The translations under genes were made by a program, and so were the position numbers. This document shows positions 23,198 through 32,316 of a stretch of DNA of 64,000 nt, piece by piece. The notes below the pieces were generated by a model. The model worked only from the letters and a program-made list of their open reading frames with translations, did no database searches and was not told the origin of the DNA. Each line of letters opens with the position of its first letter. The first letter of the stretch is position 1. The stretch comes from Magicicada septendecula. Its lineage: Eukaryota > Arthropoda > Insecta > Hemiptera > Cicadidae. The stretch lies in NCBI GenBank assembly GCA_034769895.1, contig CM068367.1, positions 707,204,885 through 707,268,884 on the forward strand, read 5' to 3'.

Positions 23198-23213
23198 CTC
23201 TCCTCCCTTCTTC
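23198..23213 (-). other. Candidate polypurine tract of unit 1
   Basis: GAAGAAGGGAGGAGAG is an unbroken 16-purine run on the element strand, about 175 nt after the integrase stop, and it abuts the proposed LTR start AGTGTG. In LTR retrotransposons this tract primes plus-strand DNA synthesis. The same tract is at 30599-30614, 37968-37983, 45336-45351, 52704-52719 and 60072-60087. A second purine run near 23289-23304 is the alternative. Confidence 0.5.
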
Positions 23214-23386
23214 GTCCGCAACCTTTTAGCGGCGTTGTACATTTAAAGATGTTTACAACTTGTCTATCACCAGTAGGGGTTTTGGATCTTCCCCCTCTCT
23301 CTGTTTGTTTACAACTCTCACTTGGCCGTCGACCCTAATTCTACCCATACGCACTCTATAACAAACACTTTCACCTTGCATGTATA

Positions 23387-24409
23387 CTAGTTCTCCGCTT
23401 CTTCACTCTTATCTTTCTTTGCGTAATATGGTTTTAATTGTCTTATATTGAATTTGCCACGGATTTTGTTTTCATTGTGGCAGTCAACCAAGACATAAGT
23501 AGATTCTCCTAGAGCTTCTTTAATTTTAAAAGGTCCAGCGTATAATTCGCAAAATTTCTCAATTTTTCTTTGCATCGCATCAGACTGGTAATGCGTACGC
23601 ACTAATACTAAGTCTCCCAATTGAAATTTCGTCAGTTTACATGCTTCGTTTACTCGCTTAGCATGTCGCTCTCTTTTTTGTTTAATTCTCACAAAGATTC
23701 GGTGGCTATCTACTGACTCGTCTTTTGATTCGGCGTTTCCTTTTATGAATCTTTCCCACACGCGATTCGGCTTTCTTCCGTGTTGCGCTTCGTATGGCGT
23801 TACCTCTATCGTATCATGGTAAACTTCGTTGATACAGCATTCTATTGTATTTATGAACTTAGACCACTTCGTATGTTGATCCCCAACGAATATTCTGAAC
23901 AAGTTTCCTAGTTGTCTATTGATACGCTCGGCAAGGTTTGTACATGGGTTTCTTATTGCAGTATACTTAGGTATGATCCCAAGCTCATCCAGTCCTTTGA
24001 TCCATTGTTTTGATGTGAATTGGGTGCCGTTGTCTGTTAGTATTGCCTTCGGCTTCCCAAATTCATTTACATATTGTTGGAGTCTACGAAGCGTAGCTAT
24101 TGTTGTGGCTCTTCTGAGTGTGTATAATTTTACGTACTTGGTGAAGTTGTCTACTATTACCAAAATATATCTTACTCCTGCTGCTGCGGTTGGAAGAGGT
24201 CCATAGAAATCACCGCTAATCAAATCGCCTTTCGCCGTTGGTACCAATGGTTTAGTACCACCAAATAGGTTACGATTGTTTGTATCCTTACATCTTTGGC
24301 ACGTGTCACACGTTTTTACATATTCCTGTACACGTTTTGTCATCTGGTCAAAAGTGAAATGCTCCTGTAGTAGCTTTGTGCATTTTTTACTACCAACATG
24401 ACCGTACAT
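23387..24409 (-). CDS. Integrase region of pol, unit 1
   Basis: A 340-codon open frame for most of a Ty3/Gypsy integrase, the enzyme that inserts element cDNA into chromosomes. The zinc-binding HHCC module is split by the chosen ATG: its first His lies three codons upstream of the Met, and H4, C34 and C37 are inside. The catalytic core has D67 (GDFYGPLP), D126 (LTDNGTQF) and E161 (NLAERINR), with 34 residues between the last two. A GPF module follows (AGPFKIKEA, about 291-299). The frame ends in TAG. It is in the same frame as the RNase H fragment upstream, from which it is separated by a TAA and 23 sense codons. There is no chromodomain and no env downstream. Confidence 0.9.
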   Translation of the reverse strand: MYGHVGSKKCTKLLQEHFTFDQMTKRVQEYVKTCDTCQRCKDTNNRNLFGGTKPLVPTAKGDLISGDFYGPLPTAAAGVRYILVIVDNFTKYVKLYTLRRATTIATLRRLQQYVNEFGKPKAILTDNGTQFTSKQWIKGLDELGIIPKYTAIRNPCTNLAERINRQLGNLFRIFVGDQHTKWSKFINTIECCINEVYHDTIEVTPYEAQHGRKPNRVWERFIKGNAESKDESVDSHRIFVRIKQKRERHAKRVNEACKLTKFQLGDLVLVRTHYQSDAMQRKIEKFCELYAGPFKIKEALGESTYVLVDCHNENKIRGKFNIRQLKPYYAKKDKSEEAEN

Positions 24410-24478
24410 TCTATGTATGTCTTCAATGAGTCCATCCGTAACGCTTTCCGGTACGTATAGCTTCCATTTTCCCTTACA

Positions 24479-24901
24479 TTATCTATATAATTTATTATTA
24501 ATACATTTATAAAATTTACGCAACTTATTACTACCATTTGTCGTCAGATCAGTTATTATCTGTCGTAATTTCTTGTCTTCCGACTGGTACATTTCGATGT
24601 TTTTAAGTATCTTGCTCACCTCCTTACTCATCTTAATTGTTATGTGATTTATTTGATATTCAAAACTATCGTCGACTGGGTCTTTCTCTGTCATATCTTC
24701 TGGATATCGACTCAACATGTCAGCGACGATATTTTCCTTCCCCTTGCAGTGTAGGATGTCGAAGTTGTATTCCTGAATGCTGAGTATCCAGCGTGTGATC
24801 CTCGAGTTATTCAGGTGACATTTACTCATAAAGATTAATGCTTTATTGTCCGTTATTATAGTCAAAGGCTGTCCCAGAATGTAGATTCGAAATTTCTCCA
24901 A
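24479..24901 (-). pseudogene. RNase H C-terminal part and integrase linker of pol, unit 1
   Basis: This 140-codon fragment contains the distal RNase H motifs: TDNKAL (D18), and HCKGKENIVADMLSR near 51-65 with a conserved Asp at 61. A linker leading to integrase follows. RNase H degrades the RNA of the RNA-DNA hybrid during reverse transcription. The proximal RNase H acid (LQCDAS) is in the upstream ORF in a different frame, so the domain is broken. The fragment ends in TAA at 24479-24481, after KLYR; reading on in frame gives the normal integrase N-terminus, so this stop is an interruption of pol rather than its end. Confidence 0.85.
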
Positions 24902-24981
24902 GCACCTAACTATGCTTAGCAGCTCCTTTTCCGTCGTAAAGTAATTTCGTTCAGCTCCTTTGAAAGTCTTGCTGGTATACG

Positions 24982-26643
24982 CTACGACGCCGATGTTTCC
25001 GTCATCATCCAGCTGATATAACTGTCCTCCATATTACTCCATATTAAATTACTCGCATCACACTGCAGGAAATATCTCTTATTGATCTTTGGAAAACTCA
25101 ATATGACGGTGTCGATAAGTAGATCCTTAACTTCTTGGAAACACCGGTCAAGATCGGGCGTCCAATTAAACTTCTTACCTTTTTTGAGTAAATCTAGCAA
25201 AGGTTGTGTTGTTTTTGCGTACTTGTTAGTAAACTTATTGTAAAAATTTGTAAGACCCAGGAATCCCTTTAATTGCTTTTGATTCTTTGGGGTTGGGAAC
25301 TTCCTGATCGCCGCTACCTTCTCCTCGGTTGCACGTATACCGTTTGTAGTTAATTGGTACCCAAGGTATGCGATTTCTTTGCGGAAAAATTGTGACTTCT
25401 CCAAATTTATCGTTGGGTTTGCCGTTAATAGGTTTACGAGCAATGTTTCAATGTCTTCCAGATGTGTTCGTATATTATTTGAATAACACAGACAATCGTC
25501 GACGTATATGATAGTGCTTTCCTTCACTCTGTCCGTTAAGGCAATAGCCAAAACTCTCGTCAGGGCGGCGGAACTGGTGCTTAGTCCAAATGGTGTGACG
25601 GTGTATCTGTAACATTTACCTTCATAGAGAAACGCTGTGTAATTTCGGCACTGTTGTTTCAACGGGACTTGCCAGAAGCTACTCGTTAGATCAATCGTTG
25701 ACAAGTATTTCATATTGCTGCATCTTGCTAAAATCTCTTGAATGGGAGTCGGTCCTTCGTAATCCGGGACTGTCACGCTATTTATTCTTCTTGCATCCAA
25801 ACACAGTCGCACATTTCCATCCTTTTTGATTACTGTGACCATTGGATTAACATACGGGCTATTACATCTCTCTATCACGCCATACCTTAACATTTTGCTG
25901 ATTTCGGCGTCCACCTTTTCCTTGTATGCTATCGGGATTGGCCACCCGCGTTGGAAATATGGTGTTTCATCAGTCACCTTGAACTCATGTTCATAGCAAT
26001 CCATTCGTCCTGGACTCTCCCGAAATAAATTTTTACATTTTAGCAAGATTCTTCTAAGTTCCTCTCTCGTCGCCTCATCTTCACATGTCATACTGTCAAC
26101 TTTCTCATTAATCCTTCTTTCGATCCCGTCCAAGTCTTCTTCTACTAGTTCCATGTGTATGATAGGTAATTGCAGTTCCTGTTCACCAGTCCTCCCTCTG
26201 AATTCGACGGTTCCCTTATTCATATCAATAACACATCCCTCTTCTTTTAAAAAACTAATACCTAGTATGCAGTCCCTAATTAAATTCGGTATTACTAAGA
26301 AAACACAATCTAACTTAACATTATCAATAATAATTTCGCACATAATTTGCTTACGGATTAATTTTGACTTCCCGCCAACTGCACTTACGATTAGTGTGTT
26401 ATTCATGCGGAGTTCCTCGTAAGGGCGCAAGCGTTGTTTAAAGAATTCAAATAGCATTTGTAAATTCATTTCACCGGGTTGGGACATCTGTCCCCTCGCC
26501 CTTGTCTCTGAATCTCTCGCGCTGACGTCGTCGCTTGGCGTCGTACTCTCCTCCTGTCCTTCTATATTCAATTCGTTGTTGATATCAAACTCCTGGCTTT
26601 CGGGATTATTAGTCGCCATTCTTGACTCACTTCGCGTAATCAT
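24982..26643 (-). CDS. Truncated gag-pro-reverse transcriptase, unit 1
   Basis: A 553-codon frame starting about 145 nt after the primer site. Residues 1-70 (MITRSESRMATNN...) look like the start of a Gypsy gag. They run directly into a C-terminal half-protease (about 78-148, with CILGISFL at 125-132), so the capsid, the zinc knuckle and the protease D-S/T-G loop are all absent. Reverse transcriptase follows: LCLDARRIN (280-288), D318 in STIDLTSSFW, PFGL (351-354) and the catalytic YVDD (380-383). The connection domain reaches the first RNase H acid (LQCDAS, D529), where the frame is lost beside a 10-bp tandem duplication (TAATATGGAG twice, near 25022-25045). Unit 1 keeps 33 bp near 24957-24999 that all the other units have lost. 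Confidence 0.9.
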   Translation of the reverse strand: MITRSESRMATNNPESQEFDINNELNIEGQEESTTPSDDVSARDSETRARGQMSQPGEMNLQMLFEFFKQRLRPYEELRMNNTLIVSAVGGKSKLIRKQIMCEIIIDNVKLDCVFLVIPNLIRDCILGISFLKEEGCVIDMNKGTVEFRGRTGEQELQLPIIHMELVEEDLDGIERRINEKVDSMTCEDEATREELRRILLKCKNLFRESPGRMDCYEHEFKVTDETPYFQRGWPIPIAYKEKVDAEISKMLRYGVIERCNSPYVNPMVTVIKKDGNVRLCLDARRINSVTVPDYEGPTPIQEILARCSNMKYLSTIDLTSSFWQVPLKQQCRNYTAFLYEGKCYRYTVTPFGLSTSSAALTRVLAIALTDRVKESTIIYVDDCLCYSNNIRTHLEDIETLLVNLLTANPTINLEKSQFFRKEIAYLGYQLTTNGIRATEEKVAAIRKFPTPKNQKQLKGFLGLTNFYNKFTNKYAKTTQPLLDLLKKGKKFNWTPDLDRCFQEVKDLLIDTVILSFPKINKRYFLQCDASNLIWSNMEDSYISWMMTETSAS

Positions 26644-26786
26644 TCAGAGTTATTTTGGTTTATAATAATCTGTCTTATATTAGTACTTATACTATTGTTC
26701 TGTCAAACTACAAACTACTCTAGCTTACCGCTGCCTGCACTTAACCAGCTTATTAATAAGAATTGACCTTATTAATCGGCATTCAG

Positions 26787-26797
26787 GTTGGGCGCCA
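26787..26797 (-). other. Primer-binding site, tRNA-Lys type
   Basis: TGGCGCCCAAC on the element strand is complementary to the 3' end of the tRNA-Lys isoacceptor known to prime Drosophila gypsy. The match is 11 nt, then one mismatch and a short further match. It lies 3 nt from the LTR edge, the expected place. Equivalent sites are at 34155-34165, 41524-41534, 48892-48902, 56260-56270 and 63628-63638. Confidence 0.8.
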
Positions 26798-26800
26798 TAT

Positions 26801-29800
26801 ATTACGTTATGCCTATTGATTAATTAATATTCAATTCAATTAATCAATATTTGGTTGCCCTACAGGTTAGTTTGTCTAGTTCCTGCAATATTAATCTTAT
26901 CATGCAGCCATATAACGTTAATAGGGGTGTTCCTATTAATCAAGTGTTAATTAATAAATTTTGATCAAATTATTCAAATAGGTAATCGACAATGCTATCA
27001 ATCAAGTGGTCTAATTATCAATAAAGAGTGATTAATCTTGTCTTCTACTACTACATAAAACTTCAAGAATTAAAACATTTATGAATATGGTATCTGTTAA
27101 ATTATATTGAGTCTAAATCATTAATTGTGGATTTTACTTTGAAAGAATTGTCTTGTATGCCAGGTCTTAAAATAAATTAACTCAACACTATCGAATCCAT
27201 TATAAATTAAATTTATTATAATAATGCATGTTGCACGTATTCATTGCATAAAAGAAATTATGTAACAAGAGTATATACTACTATTTCAAAGAGATAATTA
27301 AACTCTATAACATATCTAAAATATCTGAAAGAAAAACAATCAAATGCTTACACATACTCGTGTGTAGTTATTGTATCATGAAATAAGACATAGTTGATGA
27401 CGTTAAGAACTATCAATGTTGCGTGCTTAAGATTTGCACTAAGTGATATACTTCGTAACATATTTAAACACATATACACATGAAATACTCATATACCTGC
27501 AGTAAACATATTAAACACATACACATCTGAAATACTCATATACCTACACTAATAAGATAATACATATGTAATATTCTATAAGAGTGTTTATTCTTAACCA
27601 TGGATTCGTATTTATAATGGGTCTATTTTGAAATATCTCAGGCAGTTAGTTCTAAGTGACAGGTCAGCGGTATTACGATAAACTAGGAATTATAATAAAT
27701 GGTTATTTTGGTACATTACTCAAGTCATCGTAGTGTCTCGCTCCCGTTGCATGTGTCCGCTTGGATCCGCTGGGTGACGATTGATGCTGGTCCTGGAACC
27801 ACTCGTAACTCGCACTTCCAATTGTTATAAGTACATTGTTTCGGAACGCTAGTTCGCACTTCATGAAATCCGTTATAAGTTTTTATAATGTTATTACAGT
27901 TTAAGTCGCGATACTTGCGCTAAGGATTATATTGTCTATTCGTATCGCGTCAGTCTATTTATGCGTACTTTAGTTCGATACTTCCACGCACTTTGGTATT
28001 GTTTAAATACATGTTCGACTCTTCCGTAACGCCTAGATTGATTTCAAGTTCATTAGACGCATATAAAACATCATCGGCACTTGTCTCTATTCTACGAAAT
28101 AATTTTGTATCACAAATTAAGTCTTATGTTGTATACCGATTCATTTCGTTTATAAAGAGTTCAAGTATATTACTACTGCATTATACAACTTCTTACGGCA
28201 CTAACTGTATTAGTGTAATACTTAGAGTTTTACAAAGTTCATTAGTCGCGCATCGTCGCGAATACTACTGTTTCGGCTCAACGTTTCAAGTCTTACTCCC
28301 GAACTTCCACGAATACCGAACACCAGTTTGAATATCACAAAACAAAATTTTTATGGAAACTGAGAGAAAATTAGTGTAATACTGCGAGAGCGTCTCCTCT
28401 TGCATACAGTTTTTATGCCTTCGCTTTCCCACTCTCGCTACTCCTTCAACGCTTCATTTTCCCACCAAAATAGTTCTGATAGGACAATTGCTCGGATTTC
28501 CCTCGGTACTCTTGCCTCTAGTCTGTGATTCTTGTGAATTCTCCACCCAGCGCCGTTTGGAGAGGGACGTTCTTCTTCGGGATTTGTTCTCTGGTCGTCG
28601 GTTCCCTTCGAGACCATCCCCTACAGTTACTCCCTTCTGAATCCTCGTTTCTAATTGTCTGGCTGGCTTCTCTACTTGAATTTCTCATAGTCCACGTTGA
28701 CATGACGAGTTGCTGTCATCAGGACGTTGCCACTTTCTCGGAATCTGCATCGAGACCTTGCTACTGAAGTCACATCTGCCCCTTTTGGTGTAGCGTGTCG
28801 AAATAAAGTATTGTTCGGACTCTGACGACTTCCTCTAGCGAACTTACGGGTGGCAAACATCTGTGTACGTCGCAGACGCCTCCTTGTCTCCTGCACAGCA
28901 TGAAAACAAGCTTCCCGTGGTCCTACTACATTGTCCGTGCTCCAGCTATTGTTTTTTAGTAAGTTTCACATATGCTTGGAACAATGCTCTTAGCTAGGCC
29001 TATATATTCTCTCGCTACTGAAACGGATGCAAGGGTAATGTTCCTTTGTCATATTTGTAAAGTCAAGTGCTCCCACGCATGACCCTTTTCGTCGTAACAC
29101 GTGTTGCAGCACGCTTTGTCTTTTAAACGGCTTTTATGTCATTTAAGTAGAAAGGAAAGGTTTGCTCCTTCCGTCGCTCACCCTCGAACAATGCTAACTC
29201 GTGTCACTCTTGACGGGCTCTAATTTCTGGCGTATCTCCCTCGGAATATAAAAAAAAAAAAAATCAAAAAAATTTTCAAAGCAATAAGTACGTTATAGAG
29301 TCCCCAATTTGGGTACGTCGTGAAGACTCGCGAAACGAGGCACCAAAATTCACGCCCTTGCTTGCATACTATCATCGAGTGTGTTGGTCATCTCCCATTG
29401 GAGCAAGTATAGTGACCTACATATTCCTTCCGTCTGACCTACTGTCCTAACTAACTGTTTTCTTGGTTTACCCTGAGTATTGAATTTATTGCTTTTTAAA
29501 TTGAAATACGAATCCATTCACAATGATATACATAGTTATGGAATGAGCTTATGCTTTAGTGTGTTAATTGATTAACCTCTACATACATCAAAGAAATAAA
29601 TAGCAATTAACTTACCTACAGGCTATTCTTTAGCCTGATTGTGCATACTATCATTACCTATATACAGTGTGAATAGTTATTGTTATTAGCTACTCACGAA
29701 CATTACTAAAATTTATTGCTCCTTTCACAATTACTCGTTATTAATTTTAAAACATGATACATTTATATTACAACCATTCATTGCTATTCTTATCATTAGG

Positions 29801-30600
29801 TGATTCGAAACCTAGCTTTATTGAATACATGTATAAAATATTTACAACAAATTAAATTAAATGTGTACAATTGTAAAATTCAAATTAATTCACCTCGTAA
29901 TCGTTCCGTCTATGTTTATAATAAATTTTCTTCACAAAATTTAATCTTAGCAATTTATTGCTGCTACTTTATTGCTATTACGCAACTCAGTTGCTCGTAC
30001 TTCCCCTTCAAACGCTACTTTTAGTTTCATCATAATGATATAACAAATACATTTATCAATTAATATACAATTTCTATATTACATAGTATCATACTTTGTA
30101 TTGCTAGTTATTATCAATACAAGTTCAAATTGACCAAGACAACTCTGAATGAACCACTCCGTAGGTTGCGTTCGCGCCTACTACAAATACCTTCCTCATT
30201 TAGGTTTATCACTCTTTTGTTTCATCGTTTTTACCTTTGTCTGTTCTCAAACCACACATTTTTTCCTTCTCTTCTTGTCTTTGTGACGTTTTGATTACTG
30301 CTCCCATAGTTGTATAGTAATGAAGTTTACATATATATACAATTGGTTATTACATACATTTATTAATATTCCATTTTCTTCCTTAATTAATACCATTCTT
30401 GTATCAACCCATTATAATTGATACGCTTAATTTACTATCATCTAGTTATCTGCTAATCTACCATTCTTATATTAATGTTTCATATGAAGGTTATATTTAA
30501 TTTACACAACTCAGTCTATCGACAACAGTTACGAATTGGGGTACGTTGTCATTGTAAATCCTTGTCAACCGGTCCTATGGTGAATGACCGCTTTCACACT
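26801..30600 (-). repeat. LTR-like block shared by units 1 and 2
   Basis: It serves as the 5' LTR of unit 1's internal region and the 3' LTR of unit 2's. It lacks the 12-bp segment found in unit 1. It carries GGGTC at about 27619 (shared only with unit 5) and has one C fewer than all other units near 28418. It shares CACCAAAATTC near 29341 and CATACTATC near 29645 with units 3 and 4. Confidence 0.75.
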
Positions 30601-30787
30601 CTCCTCCCTTCTTCGTCCGCAACCTTTTAGCGGCGTTGTACATTTAAAGATGTTTACAACTTGTCTATCACCAGTAGGGGTTTTGGATCTTCCCCCTCTC
30701 TCTGTTTGTTTACAACTCTCACTTGGCCGTCGACCCTAATTCTACCCATACGCACTCTATAACAAACACTTTCACCTTGCATGTATA

Positions 30788-31810
30788 CTAGTTCTCCGCT
30801 TCTTCACTCTTATCTTTCTTTGCGTAATATGGTTTTAATTGTCTTATATTGAATTTGCCACGGATTTTGTTTTCATTGTGGCAGTCAACCAAGACATAAG
30901 TAGATTCTCCTAGAGCTTCTTTAATTTTAAAAGGTCCAGCGTATAATTCGCAAAATTTCTCAATTTTTCTTTGCATCGCATCAGACTGGTAATGCGTACG
31001 CACTAATACTAAGTCTCCCAATTGAAATTTCGTCAGTTTACATGCTTCGTTTACTCGCTTAGCATGTCGCTCTCTTTTTTGTTTAATTCTCACAAAGATT
31101 CGGTGGCTATCTACTGACTCGTCTTTTGATTCGGCGTTTCCTTTTATGAATCTTTCCCACACGCGATTCGGCTTTCTTCCGTGTTGCGCTTCGTATGGCG
31201 TTACCTCTATCGTATCATGGTAAACTTCGTTGATACAGCATTCTATTGTATTTATGAACTTAGACCACTTCGTATGTTGATCCCCAACGAATATTCTGAA
31301 CAAGTTTCCTAGTTGTCTATTGATACGCTCGGCAAGGTTTGTACATGGGTTTCTTATTGCAGTATACTTAGGTATGATCCCAAGCTCATCCAGTCCTTTG
31401 ATCCATTGTTTTGATGTGAATTGGGTGCCGTTGTCTGTTAGTATTGCCTTCGGCTTCCCAAATTCATTTACATATTGTTGGAGTCTACGAAGCGTAGCTA
31501 TTGTTGTGGCTCTTCTGAGTGTGTATAATTTTACGTACTTGGTGAAGTTGTCTACTATTACCAAAATATATCTTACTCCTGCTGCTGCGGTTGGAAGAGG
31601 TCCATAGAAATCACCGCTAATCAAATCGCCTTTCGCCGTTGGTACCAATGGTTTAGTACCACCAAATAGGTTACGATTGTTTGTATCCTTACATCTTTGG
31701 CACGTGTCACACGTTTTTACATATTCCTGTACACGTTTTGTCATCTGGTCAAAAGTGAAATGCTCCTGTAGTAGCTTTGTGCATTTTTTACTACCAACAT
31801 GACCGTACAT
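30788..31810 (-). CDS. Integrase region of pol, unit 2
   Basis: The protein is identical to the unit 1 integrase over all 340 residues, including the D67/D126/E161 triad and the GPF module. It is preceded by the same in-frame TAA. Confidence 0.9.
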   Translation of the reverse strand: MYGHVGSKKCTKLLQEHFTFDQMTKRVQEYVKTCDTCQRCKDTNNRNLFGGTKPLVPTAKGDLISGDFYGPLPTAAAGVRYILVIVDNFTKYVKLYTLRRATTIATLRRLQQYVNEFGKPKAILTDNGTQFTSKQWIKGLDELGIIPKYTAIRNPCTNLAERINRQLGNLFRIFVGDQHTKWSKFINTIECCINEVYHDTIEVTPYEAQHGRKPNRVWERFIKGNAESKDESVDSHRIFVRIKQKRERHAKRVNEACKLTKFQLGDLVLVRTHYQSDAMQRKIEKFCELYAGPFKIKEALGESTYVLVDCHNENKIRGKFNIRQLKPYYAKKDKSEEAEN

Positions 31811-31879
31811 TCTATGTATGTCTTCAATGAGTCCATCCGTAACGCTTTCCGGTACGTATAGCTTCCATTTTCCCTTACA

Positions 31880-32302
31880 TTATCTATATAATTTATTATT
31901 AATACATTTATAAAATTTACGCAACTTATTACTACCATTTGTCGTCAGATCAGTTATTATCTGTCGTAATTTCTTGTCTTCCGACTGGTACATTTCGATG
32001 TTTTTAAGTATCTTGCTCACCTCCTTACTCATCTTAATTGTTATGTGATTTATTTGATATTCAAAACTATCGTCGACTGGGTCTTTCTCTGTCATATCTT
32101 CTGGATATCGACTCAACATGTCAGCGACGATATTTTCCTTCCCCTTGCAGTGTAGGATGTCGAAGTTGTATTCCTGAATGCTGAGTATCCAGCGTGTGAT
32201 CCTCGAGTTATTCAGGTGACATTTACTCATAAAGATTAATGCTTTATTGTCCGTTATTATAGTCAAAGGCTGTCCCAGAATGTAGATTCGAAATTTCTCC
32301 AA
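31880..32302 (-). pseudogene. RNase H C-terminal fragment, unit 2
   Basis: Its 140 residues are identical to unit 1. It starts 15 nt below the end of the upstream ORF because of the 33-bp deletion just upstream, and it remains in a different frame from that ORF. Confidence 0.85.
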
Positions 32303-32316
32303 GCACCTAACTATGC

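Larger units (their letters stand above)
19391..23199 (-). repeat. LTR-like block of unit 1 (left end of the array)
   Basis: The outer edge is set by comparison: homology to the internal unit junctions starts at 19391 (19390 at most), where they have the primer site and this copy has hAT sequence. The inner edge at 23199 is inferred from a 16-nt purine tract (23213-23198, minus strand) followed by AGTGTG. This would give a 3.8-kb LTR beginning AGTGTG and ending CGTAAT in element orientation. The inner edge is uncertain, because one LTR per unit cannot separate a long LTR from a short LTR plus 3' non-coding DNA. Relative to all other units this copy has 12 extra bases near 19491-19502, lacks 4 bp at about 19408, and has private substitutions near 20284, 21598 and 22515. 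Confidence 0.7.

Noticed and set aside
23200-23386. Search for an env gene after integrase
   Set aside because: Only about 190 bp separate the integrase stop from the proposed LTR and no ORF is present, so there is no support for an errantivirus-type envelope.
23919-24206. 95-codon + strand ORF, identical in all six units
   Set aside because: It is the antisense shadow of the integrase coding sequence.
26153-26422. 89-codon + strand ORF, identical in all units
   Set aside because: It is the antisense shadow of the protease/reverse transcriptase ORF.
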